DNA of 64,000 nt from Bradyrhizobium canariense (lineage in GTDB: Bacteria > Pseudomonadota > Alphaproteobacteria > Rhizobiales > Xanthobacteraceae), in NCBI RefSeq assembly GCF_900105125.1, contig NZ_LT629750.1, forward strand, positions 3,782,001 to 3,846,000. Reading direction: 5' to 3'. The notes under the pieces are model-generated. The model was not told where the DNA came from, ran no database searches, and saw nothing but the letters and a program-made list of their open reading frames with translations. The first letter of the stretch is position 1; every line of letters begins with the position of its first letter. Both the position numbers and the translations under genes were made by a program. Below are positions 1-8,789 of the stretch, one piece after another.

Positions 1-83
1 GCGGCTTCGGTCAGGGTGCCGCATGTCGCGAACAGCGAAAGCGCCGAGAGCGCGCGCGCCGACGGCTGGGCGGATCGTCCCAT
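1..83 (-). CDS. 5' end of an exported protein (partial)
   Basis: An ATG on the minus strand at 83 opens a frame that runs off the left edge. The 27 visible residues begin MGRSAQPSARALSALSLF and have the form of a signal peptide: a short basic N-terminus, a hydrophobic stretch, then small residues. A Cys in the sequence FATCGT could be a lipobox but fits only loosely. The start lies 11 bases from a strong palindrome at 94-122, which would be in its promoter region. The product cannot be identified from this fragment. Confidence 0.4.
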   Translation of the reverse strand, partial: MGRSAQPSARALSALSLFATCGTLTEA

Positions 84-93
84 GAGCTCTTTC

Positions 94-122
94 CCAATTG
101 GTGAGATATTTTCACCAATTGG
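94..122. promoter_or_regulatory. Perfect palindrome, probable repressor operator
   Basis: Two 11-base arms, CCAATTGGTGA and TCACCAATTGG, are exact reverse complements separated by 7 AT-rich bases. The palindrome sits between the divergent partial gene at the left edge and the DinB-like gene starting at 173, so it could control either or both. There is no T-tract, and it lies upstream of both genes, which argues against a terminator. The form suits a dimeric TetR-, MarR- or GntR-type repressor. No regulator gene is visible next to it. Confidence 0.5.
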
Positions 123-172
123 ACGCTGCGGGCAAGCTATCATCCGTGATCGATGCAAAAGGGAACAGCACG

Positions 173-688
173 ATGGGAATCCATAACGTCCGGCAGCTCT
201 CTGATTATAATCACTGGGCCAACCTCAGGCTTTATGCCGCGGCGCTGGAAATGCCGGAGCAGCAATATCGCCGCCCAACCGGGGTTTTCTTCGGCAGCCT
301 GCACGGAACGCTGAATCACCTGCTGCTGACCGATCGTATCTGGCTAAAGCGATTGACCGGCACCGGCGAGCATCCCGACCGCCTCAACGCCATCCTGTAC
401 GACGATCGCCGGGATCTTCTGCGCGCCCGGATCGCGGAAGACGCGCGTTTGAACGATCTCGTCAGAGGCTATACCGACGCAGATCTCGCCAAAGCCGTCT
501 CCTATCAGACGACGTCAGGCAAGCCCTACAGCCAGCCGCTGCAGGATATCCTGGCTCATCTCTTCAACCATCAGACCCACCACCGTGGCCAGGCGCATGC
601 GTGCATCTCGATCGTCACCGGAGGCGAGCCGCCGACCCTCGACCTGCTGGCCTTTCAGCGCGGCGTCCCCGCGCCAAATCTGACGTAA
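173..688 (+). CDS. DinB family protein
   Basis: A 171-residue protein of the DinB/YfiT four-helix-bundle superfamily. It has the family N-terminus (NVRQLSDYNHWANLRLY), a conserved His near residue 49 (GTLNHLLLTDRIW) and the C-terminal HQTHHRGQAH motif near residues 133-142. Together these normally form a three-His metal site. Members include metal-dependent thiol S-transferases, but most, including this one, have no assigned substrate. The ATG at 173 is chosen over an upstream ATG at 98 because the family domain begins immediately after it and 98 lies inside the 94-122 palindrome. Confidence 0.85.
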   Translation: MGIHNVRQLSDYNHWANLRLYAAALEMPEQQYRRPTGVFFGSLHGTLNHLLLTDRIWLKRLTGTGEHPDRLNAILYDDRRDLLRARIAEDARLNDLVRGYTDADLAKAVSYQTTSGKPYSQPLQDILAHLFNHQTHHRGQAHACISIVTGGEPPTLDLLAFQRGVPAPNLT

Positions 689-710
689 GGTTGCGAAACC
701 TGTATCGCCC

Positions 711-1394
711 TTAGGCTACAATTTTCCCGCCCGGCATCACCGCGCGAAACTCGACACCGTGCAGATGGATCGTCGGAGCCATTCCGAAATGGTTGCCGCC
801 GAATACCTCGATGCGGCGGTCGAACTCATCCTTGGCAATGTCGAGAGGGATGTCGCAGATGCTCTGGTAGCTGCGCCGAGAATATTTCCGGGCGCCCCAT
901 TCCAACGGAAGCGTTGGTGGCGGCGCGGCGTCTGTCGCGAGCCACTTCGCCATGCGCCAGAACAATTGCGCCAGATGCGCATAGGCCAACCCCTCCAGCC
1001 CGAGGACGGAGATATTGGCTGGAATGGGAAACAGGGCGACATCAACGATCGGTCCGGCATCGACCTGTTCGACCATGACGTGAGCTGTCACGCCAAATTC
1101 AGTTTCCCGATTATAGAGCGCAAAATGAGAAGGCGCCCATCCGGGATAGCTGGGCGGACCGGGATGAAAATTGAAGGCGCCGTAGCCCAGCCGATTAAGG
1201 ACACTCACCGGAACAATTTCCGGCGTCACGAACGCGACCAGCCGGGAGCGCCGAAGCAATTCGGAATTCAGAAAGGTCAGATCGGCGGAGGTCCTGACCG
1301 GTATCACCTTGAGAAACGGATTGTGTCCAAGCAGGAGGTGCGGCAGCACGTGTTGCTCGGCCTCGCCCGAAAGCAGAATGATCGTGTCGAACAT
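711..1394 (-). CDS. Formyltransferase family protein
   Basis: A 227-residue protein with the formyltransferase N-terminal fold shared by Fmt, PurN and sugar formyltransferases. The catalytic Asn-His-Asp set is visible as NFHPGP (Asn and His) and VEQVDAGPIV (Asp). It lacks the C-terminal tRNA-binding domain of Fmt, so it is not methionyl-tRNA formyltransferase. A transferase or hydrolase acting on a small formyl compound, or on an amino sugar, is more likely. The ATG at 1394 (MFDTIILLSG) is preferred to a TTG at 1439 because the fold starts there. The true substrate is unknown. Confidence 0.7.
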   Translation of the reverse strand: MFDTIILLSGEAEQHVLPHLLLGHNPFLKVIPVRTSADLTFLNSELLRRSRLVAFVTPEIVPVSVLNRLGYGAFNFHPGPPSYPGWAPSHFALYNRETEFGVTAHVMVEQVDAGPIVDVALFPIPANISVLGLEGLAYAHLAQLFWRMAKWLATDAAPPPTLPLEWGARKYSRRSYQSICDIPLDIAKDEFDRRIEVFGGNHFGMAPTIHLHGVEFRAVMPGGKIVA

Positions 1395-1560
1395 CGTCTG
1401 TGATTCTTGTGTTGGACACCCGGACGATGAAGCCGACAACCTTAATGAAATCTTCTTATTTGCTGTCGGCTATGTTGCCTCGCGTTGCGCGGATCGGCTC
1501 AGAAAGATTTGGAAACAAAAATCTCTCTGATCTGATCCTTACGATGTCAGGTCGTTCCCC

Positions 1561-3201
1561 TCACGCGCGCTTGAGCTCGGTGGTATGGAACGGCTCGAGC
1601 GTATCGATATCGCTGACCGGCTGGGTCTTTTGATTCCATTTGAAATAGCGGAGCGTTATCGTCTCCGGCGCGAAGTCGATCAGCAGAAAGCCGTTTTCCT
1701 CGATCGGCGTAACCGTTTCCTGCATATCCAGATGCTGAGGCGGCTTGGGACCGACCCCGCGGAATTCAGACGCCCAACCGCCCGTGCTCGTCCCCAGCGT
1801 ACCCGGCAGCACCGTGATCACGGGATTGTGTGAGAAATCGAGCTGGCCGCTGCGCATCATTCGTCCCTCGGCGGTCGCGTGCAGATCGCCGCTGACGACA
1901 AGCGGAATACGGCCCGGCATCTCCGAAAGCGCTTGCATGAGACGGTCATGCTGCGAAAGCCAGCCTCTCTGCCAATAGGGCTTGGGCTTCGCCTCTGACA
2001 GCTTGCCGTCGGGACCTAGCAGGTCGGGATACCACTCGCCCCACTTACCCGCGCTCCACCCCGGCGGGTTCGAGGGCACATTGACGAGGTGCACCACCTC
2101 CCTCGCCGCGGCGCGCGCCTTCAGCCAGGCTTCAACATCCGGCGCGACGAAAACGCCGGTTGGTCCCGCAAGCGTGACGGTGCGTCTCACATCATAAAGC
2201 AGAACCTCGGCGAGGCGCCCGTAGCGCAGCGTGCCAAAACTCTCCGAAAGCCCGGATGGCCGCGAAGCAGGCTGATCGGGATAGTCAGACCCGGGCAGGC
2301 CCGGCGATCTGTTCGGGTCGGGAAGGAATTCCGGATACCAAAGCCGCTGCGTCGCGCGCGCCGATTGCAACATGAAATTGTCGGGCGGGAATGTAACCGC
2401 TTCGTCCGTTGCCTCGTCATTGTCGAAGTGATCGTGATCGTCCTGCAAAAAGAACACCGGCGTCGAGCGGCATAGCGTTCCATAGAGCGGGCTTATCTGT
2501 TCTCCAGCCGCGCGAAGCAACGCGACCTCGTTGGCGCCGCCCAGAATCGGAGCGTCGCGATCGAAACGGGCATATGCGATCGCTGCCTTGGAGGCGCCGA
2601 GCTTGGGCGCGGCCCGAGGCGCAAGCAGATCCCAGTAGACGTGATCGCCATTGGCGATCAGGGCATCCGGCGAAAATGACAGACCGCGTTGCAGCAGTTT
2701 TTTCCGAACCGCGGTCGGCACGAATTCGAAGCCAGTATGCGCCGCTCTGAAAAGATCATGTCCTCCGGCGCAGGAATAAACCAGGAGCCGCAGCCTGGAC
2801 GGCATCTCGTCGGGCGCCGGCATCGTTGACAACGTCCACGGCTGGGAAAGTGCTTTCCCGTCCGAACTTGTGAGCGACAATTGAAAGGATGTTCCGGGCT
2901 TCAGATCGGCAGCCTGGAATTGCCAGAATAATCCTCGCGTGTCCGAACGCTGCCCGGCGACGCGCTGATCGCCCACCTGCAAATTCGGCGCGGCTGCGAG
3001 CGTTTTTTTAAACGATGCCTTGATGAGGATCCGGTTGTGACTGCTGGTCGGAAGAAGATGGGCAAGTTCGCCGTCATCCCAGCCTTGCTGAGGTGGACTG
3101 GTCGAGGCCGTCTGCGCCACAGCCGTGCCGCCGCCTAAGGGCGACAAACCAAGCGCAGCAGAAGCCCCGACACCCAACAGCTCACGACGTGTCGTTTCCA
3201 T
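1561..3201 (-). CDS. PhoD-like alkaline phosphatase, Tat-exported
   Basis: A 546-residue metallophosphoesterase of the PhoD-like class. The N-terminus METTRRELLGVGASAALG carries a twin-arginine signal, followed by an Ala-rich stretch and a likely AxA cleavage near VAQTA. Metal-site motifs appear in order: YSCAGGHD, ANGDHVYWD, LQDDHDHFDND and VSGDLHATAEG. It probably hydrolyses phosphodiesters or phosphomonoesters in the periplasm, possibly Ca/Fe-dependent as known for PhoD. A GGAGG ribosome site lies 7 bases upstream of the ATG at 3201, which is why that start is chosen over a TTG six bases earlier. It is not next to phosphate-regulon genes. Confidence 0.85.
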   Translation of the reverse strand: METTRRELLGVGASAALGLSPLGGGTAVAQTASTSPPQQGWDDGELAHLLPTSSHNRILIKASFKKTLAAAPNLQVGDQRVAGQRSDTRGLFWQFQAADLKPGTSFQLSLTSSDGKALSQPWTLSTMPAPDEMPSRLRLLVYSCAGGHDLFRAAHTGFEFVPTAVRKKLLQRGLSFSPDALIANGDHVYWDLLAPRAAPKLGASKAAIAYARFDRDAPILGGANEVALLRAAGEQISPLYGTLCRSTPVFFLQDDHDHFDNDEATDEAVTFPPDNFMLQSARATQRLWYPEFLPDPNRSPGLPGSDYPDQPASRPSGLSESFGTLRYGRLAEVLLYDVRRTVTLAGPTGVFVAPDVEAWLKARAAAREVVHLVNVPSNPPGWSAGKWGEWYPDLLGPDGKLSEAKPKPYWQRGWLSQHDRLMQALSEMPGRIPLVVSGDLHATAEGRMMRSGQLDFSHNPVITVLPGTLGTSTGGWASEFRGVGPKPPQHLDMQETVTPIEENGFLLIDFAPETITLRYFKWNQKTQPVSDIDTLEPFHTTELKRA

Positions 3202-3426
3202 TGGCAACCTCCCATCCCGAGCTGCCGATCGCCGGCTTCCTGAGATGCGAGCTGGCGTTGTGGCAACTTCAAACGAGCAAACTACGTGTCAGCCCATCCG
3301 TCGAGCGGTTTCGCACCTTGTTGATGTTTCTTCTCGTGATTGTGAGACTTGCCGCAAGCCAATTTCGCCTGAGCACTGCCAAGGGAAATTGCCAAGTAAA
3401 ATTGCCAAGCGAAGGAGCACCGCGCT

Positions 3427-4431
3427 TTATAAATGCGCGTTCCGGTTCACGGCCGCCGGAGTGCTATGCACGATGTTGCCGATCATGGTGTCGATCTCGC
3501 GCATGACGATATCGGGCGCGGCGTACTGCACCATGTGGCCGACGCCGGGCAATACGATCAGCTTCGCGTTCGGCACGGCGGCTGCGAACGGCCGTGAATG
3601 AATCTTCGTCGATACGGTGTCGTCGGTATCGCCTGAAATCACCACCGTCGGTGCTTTGATGTCGCCGTAACGCGGCGCCTGCTCCGCGACCGCTGCCTTC
3701 AGCGTCACGAGATCGCGGGCATTGGCAAGAAACTCGCGCGGACGCAACAGCAAGGGCGTTGCGGTGTTCTCCACAAAACCACCCGGCATGATCTGCGGCA
3801 GGAACACGTTGCGGGCGCCGGGTTCGGTCAGAACGAAGCCGAGCGGAAGCGTGATCGTATAGGCCAGTAGCGGACCGATCAGGGGCGTGGTGACGACCTT
3901 GTTGTACCAACCGACACCGCCGCGCCAGGGATAGGCCACCGGCGCCAGCATCACCAGGCCAGCGACGCGCTCGGGATCATCGAGCGCGATCCGCGCGCCC
4001 AGCGCGCCAGCCCAAGAGTGAACCACGAAGATCGCTTTGCCAACTCCGAGCTTTTTGAGCGCTTCCTCAATCATCCGGCTCTGAATCTCCGGTGTCGAAT
4101 CCCGCTCGCGTGCGCGCGTGCTCCAGCCATGACCGGGACGGTCGATCAGGATCACCCGATGATTGCTGGCCAGCCTGTCGCCGAGCGGCTGCTGCATGGT
4201 TTCCAGATTCGAGCTCGCGCCATGGATCATCACGATCGGCGGCGATGCGGCATCGCGCGGGCCGATGTCGAGCACGTTGAGGGTTGCGCCGGTGACCTCG
4301 ATCATCCTGCCTTGCGCGGGATAAGCACGCTGCAGCGCAAGGACTCCGGCCTGCGTGACCAGCGCCAGGATCACCAGCGCCATGATCACACCGACAGATA
4401 TCATTTGCAGGGTCCGGACGATTTTGTGCAC
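3427..4431 (-). CDS. Alpha/beta hydrolase, membrane-anchored
   Basis: A 334-residue alpha/beta hydrolase with an N-terminal membrane segment (about residues 9-32). The oxyanion region is IVMIHGASS. The nucleophile elbow reads VVHSWAGALG, so the residue usually Gly before xSxG is His. The acid is in ISGDTDDTV and the catalytic His in LPGVGHMVQ. A RPGHGWS strand is typical of epoxide-hydrolase/haloalkane-dehalogenase relatives. The substrate is unknown. It follows the DUF3750 gene on the same strand with a 59-base gap. The GTG start is the best in-frame choice but uncertain; ATG 4404 is the alternative and would trim part of the anchor. Confidence 0.8.
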   Translation of the reverse strand: MHKIVRTLQMISVGVIMALVILALVTQAGVLALQRAYPAQGRMIEVTGATLNVLDIGPRDAASPPIVMIHGASSNLETMQQPLGDRLASNHRVILIDRPGHGWSTRARERDSTPEIQSRMIEEALKKLGVGKAIFVVHSWAGALGARIALDDPERVAGLVMLAPVAYPWRGGVGWYNKVVTTPLIGPLLAYTITLPLGFVLTEPGARNVFLPQIMPGGFVENTATPLLLRPREFLANARDLVTLKAAVAEQAPRYGDIKAPTVVISGDTDDTVSTKIHSRPFAAAVPNAKLIVLPGVGHMVQYAAPDIVMREIDTMIGNIVHSTPAAVNRNAHL

Positions 4432-4490
4432 GAAGCAGTTACGGTTCTACGGCGCAACGGTTTCGTCGCCAATGGCGTATCGGCTGTCAG

Positions 4491-5240
4491 TCAGTAGCCA
4501 AACCCGATGCGCCCCAGTCCCGGCAGCTTGATCGCCGGCCGGCGCAGGTCGACGCCGAACACCGCGCCGAGGAGATTGATCTCAATGCCTTCGACCCAGC
4601 CGATGGTCAGACCGAAATAGCCGCCGAGCGTGACGCGAACACCCGTTCCCGAGGGTGTCGGCCCAAAGATGTCGCCGTCATAGGGGAAGTCCTTGCCGAT
4701 CGCGGTCGGCGGCATCGCCGCATGCAATTCGGGCACTGACGCCAGCACGGCCGTGACGAACGTGTTCGAATTCGGTCCCGGCCAGGCGCGATAGTCGCCA
4801 TAGGCCCGCCATTCATAGCCTTCAACCGCGGCACGGATTTTCGGGATCATACCCTCGGCGGTCTTGCCGTCCGCCGCCGCGATCGTGGCCGGCATGTCGC
4901 CAAACCAGCGCCCGTCGGCGGCGAATCCGTTGACACGGATGGGTTCTCCCCAAGCCGTATAGTCATAACGGGTGTAGCGCGGCGCATTGGCCTCCTTGAC
5001 GACGATCCAGCTATGGACCGCAAAAATCCCGCGCCAACGCACTGTTCGCGCAGCAAAAATCCTCACCAGCGCGGCGGGATGGTCCGCAGGCGCCGGCAAA
5101 AGACCCGCGCTGGACCGGTCGGCGGCCTGCCAATCGACCGAACGATCCCCAAGAAAATATTTTGTTGCTGATACCGAGATCGGGACAACCAGCATTAACA
5201 GCAGAATTATCAACGCTTTTCTCAACCTGGAGGAGACCAT
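4491..5240 (-). CDS. DUF3750 family protein
   Basis: About 249 residues with an N-terminal membrane segment (KALIILLLMLVVPISVSA) and then the DUF3750 body. The latter is recognised by FAVHSWIVVKEANAPRYTRYD, RWFGDMP, YRAWPGPNSNTFV and a Gly-rich end. The conserved WPGPNSNTF region resembles NlpC/P60-like hydrolase cores, but no activity is established for the family. It probably lies on the periplasmic face of the inner membrane. The start is uncertain: ATG 5240 is used here, while a TTG at 5261 would add seven residues. It may be co-transcribed with the hydrolase downstream. Confidence 0.75.
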   Translation of the reverse strand: MVSSRLRKALIILLLMLVVPISVSATKYFLGDRSVDWQAADRSSAGLLPAPADHPAALVRIFAARTVRWRGIFAVHSWIVVKEANAPRYTRYDYTAWGEPIRVNGFAADGRWFGDMPATIAAADGKTAEGMIPKIRAAVEGYEWRAYGDYRAWPGPNSNTFVTAVLASVPELHAAMPPTAIGKDFPYDGDIFGPTPSGTGVRVTLGGYFGLTIGWVEGIEINLLGAVFGVDLRRPAIKLPGLGRIGFGY

Positions 5241-5436
5241 GCGGTGGAAGGCTTCATACAACCGTCACTGGCGCCTTTATATAACCGCCATCGGCTCACT
5301 TGCCATGAGACGAGTACGCACCATCGAAGTTGTTGAAGGTTGAACTATCCACGCTATTCACAGGAACGCTGATCGAACGCCCAAATTATCCCAACATTAT
5401 GTGTTGATGCTTCCAAGACAAAATTGGAGGGTTTTG

Positions 5437-5619
5437 ATGAGTTCCAGACCTAATGAAGCCGCTATCGACGAAATCGTCGCAAGCTGCAACGGCGATATTC
5501 GCGGCGCGCTGAAGGCCCTCCTGCTGGTCAACGAGCAGCTCGAAGCTGAACTCGCGAAGCTTTACGCCGCAGTCACCCATGGCGGGCCTTTCGAGCGCGG
5601 CAGTAATCTCCTGCACTGA
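5437..5619 (+). CDS. Small conserved hypothetical protein (60 aa)
   Basis: A 60-residue acidic helical protein beginning MSSRPNEAAIDEIVASCNGD. A good ribosome site (GGAGGG) lies about 8 bases before the ATG, which decides the start. A central run, GALKALLLVNEQLEAELAKLY, looks like an amphipathic helix capable of a short coiled coil. I recall similar small proteins in Bradyrhizobium, but no function. It stands alone between oppositely oriented genes. Confidence 0.65.
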   Translation: MSSRPNEAAIDEIVASCNGDIRGALKALLLVNEQLEAELAKLYAAVTHGGPFERGSNLLH

Positions 5620-5725
5620 CCCGAGTCTGATCCAGCTTCGCTGAAATCGGACTTATCCCGAACGCGCATTTTTTCCTCGCGAGCGCCCGCCTTCATGCGG
5701 TGGCGGGATGTGCATTCGCGCGTGA

Positions 5726-6382
5726 TCAGATGTCGCGGCCTTCAACCTTTTCGGTCAAGGTCTTGACCAGATCCGGCACTTTCTCGAGGTACGGATTGAC
5801 GGCGAGTGCCTTGCGGAACGCGTCGAGCGCGCGCTTGTCGTCGCCAAGATCCTGCATGATCATGCCAAGCCCCGCCAGCGCTCCGAAATGGCGGGGTTCG
5901 CGGATCAATACCTGCTCAATGTCCGAAAGCGAGTGGGCGTAGTCGTTCTGTAGATAATATATCGTCGCCCGCCGGTTCCATGCCTCGACATAGTCGGGAC
6001 GCAGCTTGATGACGGCGTCGAGCAGCTTGAGCGCAACGTCCATCTTCTGGGCGTCCATCGCGAATTTGGCGCGCGCCATCAGCAGCGCAGCCGTGTCGCT
6101 CGGAGTTTGCATCCACAGCGCCCAGATCCGGGCTTCGACATATTTGGCGCTGGCTTCGTCCGGTGCCGCCCTCAGCGCGCCGAACAGGAAATCCAGTCCG
6201 CGCGTGCGGTCGGCGCCGCCAACCTTCGGCAGCTTGCTCGGCGCTTCCGGCAATTTTTTCTGCTGCTTCGGCGGGTTGGCGCCTGGATCCTGCGCGAACG
6301 CGGGAAGCGGCGACGCCGCGATAACCGCGGCGAGAAGGATTGCAGACCGGCGGTTTCGCGCGGCAGGGAATCTTGATGCCAT
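5726..6382 (-). CDS. Exported tetratricopeptide-repeat protein
   Basis: A 218-residue secreted or periplasmic protein. A signal peptide (SAILLAAVIAASPLPAFAQD, residues about 12-31) precedes a Pro/Lys-rich linker and then three to four TPR units. The clearest reads ALKLLDAVIKLRPDYVEAWNRRATIYY and is followed by HSLSDIEQVLIREPRHFGALAGLG and ALDAFRKALAVNPYLEKVP. TPR arrays mediate protein-protein binding; the partner is unknown. ATG 6382 is preferred to TTG 6388. Confidence 0.85.
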   Translation of the reverse strand: MASRFPAARNRRSAILLAAVIAASPLPAFAQDPGANPPKQQKKLPEAPSKLPKVGGADRTRGLDFLFGALRAAPDEASAKYVEARIWALWMQTPSDTAALLMARAKFAMDAQKMDVALKLLDAVIKLRPDYVEAWNRRATIYYLQNDYAHSLSDIEQVLIREPRHFGALAGLGMIMQDLGDDKRALDAFRKALAVNPYLEKVPDLVKTLTEKVEGRDI

Positions 6383-6537
6383 CGTCAAAGTCTAGACGCG
6401 GCAAAACCGTCTTGCAAAGCAGCAAGATGTGAAGAACGGGGAACTTTGCACGCTGGATCCGGGAGCCGATTAGCCCGACTCAGGCTTGGAACAGCCTGCC
6501 CTTGAGCAAGCTTAGCCTTGGCGCGGCTAGGCCTGGC

Positions 6538-6663
6538 TCAGCCCTGGCGCGCCTTGAAGCGGCGCTGGACCTTGTTGATCACGTAAACCCGGCCCTTGCG
6601 GCGGACCAGACGGTTGTTGCGATGACGACCGCGCAGCGATTTCAGCGAGTTACGGACCTTCAT
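6538..6663 (-). CDS. rpmJ: 50S ribosomal protein L36
   Basis: A 41-residue gene reading [18 protein letters not shown] then [23 protein letters not shown]. This is ribosomal protein L36 of the zinc-free type: the four Cys/His ligands of the zinc-binding form are absent, and the Arg/Lys-rich pattern is typical of stand-alone alphaproteobacterial rpmJ. An AGGA site lies 7 bases before the ATG. A small hairpin (6481-6498, CAGGCT/AGCCTG) lies 40 bases downstream on this strand and may help end transcription, though it has no T-run. Confidence 0.93.
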   Translation of the reverse strand: MKVRNSLKSLRGRHRNNRLVRRKGRVYVINKVQRRFKARQG

Positions 6664-6949
6664 GGGACAATCCTGATGCGTTGAAAGGCCGTGTTCGGCG
6701 CTATCGTTTGGGGGCCCGAAAGTGGCAAATTGGGATAATCCCGCCAGCGGCCAAACCGCCCGGGACGGCGGGGTTCTAAGCCATCGGCGGGCCGAATGTC
6801 AATCCAAACAAGCCTTTTGGAGGCCATTTGGCCGCCAGGGCCGTATTACGCGGCTGACCTTTGCCTGAATGGCCGTCAAATCAGCCGTTCGGGAACTTGA
6901 CCGTGATCTCGCCCATCCCGACCTCCTCGCCCCTGCCATGACAGGCGCC
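6664..6949. other. Intergenic region between rpmJ and amidohydrolase gene
   Basis: Part of a 354-base non-coding gap between two divergently transcribed genes. The rpmJ promoter should lie in its left part, which is GC-rich with short runs such as GGGGGCCCG. No convincing ORF, tRNA or riboswitch is seen. Confidence 0.5.
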
Positions 6950-6975
6950 TTGCCAAATTCGTTATATGGTATAAT
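6950..6975 (+). promoter_or_regulatory. Candidate promoter/operator of the amidohydrolase gene
   Basis: TTGCCA at 6950-6955 and a perfect TATAAT at 6970-6975 are 14 bases apart, shorter than the ideal 17. The -10 overlaps a small palindrome, TTATA-TGG-TATAA (6962-6974), which could be a GntR-type operator. It ends 42 bases before the start codon at 7018. Confidence 0.4.
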
Positions 6976-7017
6976 CAATTTGCCAGGCGTACATCGAAGC
7001 AGCCCCGGGGAACGGAA

Positions 7018-7902
7018 ATGTCCAAACTGAAGCTGCCTGATATCGAAAACGTCGTTGCGATCGACATCCATACCCATGCCGAAGAGCCCTGCGGCATGCA
7101 CGGCGACGACGGCTATGACGATTTCCAGGCGCAGATGGCCGACTATTTCAAGTCGCCGCACAAGCATCCGCCGACCGTACCGGAAACTGCCGCCTATTAT
7201 CGCGCCAAGAAAATCGCCGCGGTGATCTTCCCGGTCGATGCCGAGCGCGAGACCGGATTCCGCCGCTACAACAATTATGAGATGCTGGAAGTCGCCTCCG
7301 AAAACCTCGACGTCCTGATCCCCTTTGTCAGCATCGATCCGCACAAGGGCAAGCTCGGCGTTCGCGAGGCGCGCAAGCTGATCGAGGAATATGGCGTCCG
7401 CGGCTTCAAGTTCCATCCGACCATGCAAGGCTTCTATCCCAACGACCGCATGGCCTATCCGCTCTACGAGGCGATCAACGAAGGCGGCGCGATTGCGCTG
7501 TTTCACACCGGCCAGACCGGCGTCGGCTCCGGCATGCCCGGCGGCATGGGCATGCGGCTGAAATATTCCAACCCGATGTACATGGACGATGTCGCGGCGG
7601 ATTTCCCCGACTTGAAGATCATCCTCGCGCATCCGTCCTTTCCCTGGCAGGAAGAGGCACTCTCGGTCGCGACCCACAAGCCGAACGTCTACATTGACCT
7701 CTCCGGCTGGTCGCCGAAATATTTCCCGCCAATTCTCGTGCGCTACATCAACAGCATTTTGCAGGACAAGATGCTGTTCGGCTCGGACTGGCCGGTGATC
7801 ACGCCCGATCGCTGGCTCGCCGATTTCGCCAAGCTCGACATTCGCGACGAGATCAGGCCAAAAGTGCTGAAGGCCAACGCCCGGAGGCTGCTGGGCATCT
7901 GA
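7018..7902 (+). CDS. Amidohydrolase family 2 (ACMSD-like) metal hydrolase
   Basis: A 294-residue TIM-barrel hydrolase of the Amidohydro_2 (PF04909) type. Metal and active-site motifs appear in order: DIHTHAEE near residue 16, RGFKFHPTMQGFYPND, ALFHTGQTGVGSGMPGG, IILAHPSFPWQEE and LFGSDWPVITPDRW. Family members decarboxylate or hydrolyse ring-cleavage products such as 2-amino-3-carboxymuconate semialdehyde, 5-carboxyvanillate and 4-oxalomesaconate. The substrate here is unknown. It heads a co-directional run with a dienelactone-hydrolase-like gene and two dehalogenase-family genes, so an aromatic or haloacid catabolic role is plausible. Confidence 0.85.
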   Translation: MSKLKLPDIENVVAIDIHTHAEEPCGMHGDDGYDDFQAQMADYFKSPHKHPPTVPETAAYYRAKKIAAVIFPVDAERETGFRRYNNYEMLEVASENLDVLIPFVSIDPHKGKLGVREARKLIEEYGVRGFKFHPTMQGFYPNDRMAYPLYEAINEGGAIALFHTGQTGVGSGMPGGMGMRLKYSNPMYMDDVAADFPDLKIILAHPSFPWQEEALSVATHKPNVYIDLSGWSPKYFPPILVRYINSILQDKMLFGSDWPVITPDRWLADFAKLDIRDEIRPKVLKANARRLLGI

Positions 7903-7949
7903 GGCGGGATCATCGATCGATGCCGCGTCAGGCGAGACGGTGATGTCGG

Positions 7950-8789
7950 ATGAACTTCTGTGGAGTGGCGACTTTTGTCGGTGCCCTCCTGATCGGGAGC
8001 GCGGTCCCATGTCATGCCGCCCCGTCTGAATCGGCTGCAACCATTGTCGAGTTCGAGAGCCCACTTGCGGGCCGGCAGTCGCTCCAGGGCTATCTGAGGC
8101 GGACCAATACCGCCGCCCCCTCGCCTGCGGTCGTGCTCCTGCATAGCTGCAACGGGAATTGGCAACGGCTCGACGAACGCTGGGGAAAGCGGATTGCGTC
8201 CTGGGGCTATGTGACGCTCACGGTCGACAGCTTCGGTCCGCGCGGCATCAAGAACACCTGCAGCAGTGGCGCGCCCGTTGACTTGGCCTTCGACGCCTAC
8301 CGGGCGCTGAACTTTCTGGTGCGCCAGCCGTTCGTCGATCCCGCGCGCGTGGCAGCGATCGGATTTTCGCAAGGCGGCTGGCTCACCCTCACATCGGTCG
8401 AGCACGGCATTATCGAACAAACCACACCAGACAAGTTCCGTGCGGCCGTGGCGTTCTATCCGCCCTGCCTCGGATTCAAGGGCAATATGACCGTGCCGGT
8501 GCTGATCCTGATTGGCGAGCTTGACGATTGGACCCCGGCCACCGAGTGCCGCAATATGATCGAAGGCCGCGACGATTGGGGAATATCGCGGCAGAAAGGC
8601 CAGGGCATTCCGATGCGGCTGATCGTCTATCCCGGCGCCTATCACGGCTTCGATGCGTCCAGCCTCAAGACACCTGTCCAGCTCCTGGGCCATCATCTCG
8701 AATTCAACCAATCGGCGGCGGATCAGTCGATCGCCGCCGTCCACGAATTTCTCAATGCGACGATCGGCGGGAAAGAGCAGAACAAGTGA
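7950..8789 (+). CDS. Dienelactone hydrolase-like protein, exported
   Basis: A 279-residue alpha/beta hydrolase with an N-terminal signal peptide (VGALLIGSAVPCHAAPSE). The body shows VVLLHSCNGN, the nucleophile motif IGFSQGGWLT, an acid in IGELDDWTPA and the catalytic His in PGAYHGFD. Dienelactone hydrolases usually have Cys as nucleophile (GxCxG), whereas here it is Ser, as in many exported relatives. An esterase/lactonase role is therefore safer than a true ClcD assignment. Its TGA overlaps the GTG of the next gene (GTGA), which implies translational coupling with the DehI-family gene. Confidence 0.8.
   Translation: MNFCGVATFVGALLIGSAVPCHAAPSESAATIVEFESPLAGRQSLQGYLRRTNTAAPSPAVVLLHSCNGNWQRLDERWGKRIASWGYVTLTVDSFGPRGIKNTCSSGAPVDLAFDAYRALNFLVRQPFVDPARVAAIGFSQGGWLTLTSVEHGIIEQTTPDKFRAAVAFYPPCLGFKGNMTVPVLILIGELDDWTPATECRNMIEGRDDWGISRQKGQGIPMRLIVYPGAYHGFDASSLKTPVQLLGHHLEFNQSAADQSIAAVHEFLNATIGGKEQNK

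Noticed and set aside
6950..6975. A standard sigma-70 promoter before the amidohydrolase gene
   Set aside because: The -10 is perfect but the -35 is only 14 bases away, so it is listed as a low-confidence candidate rather than a finding.
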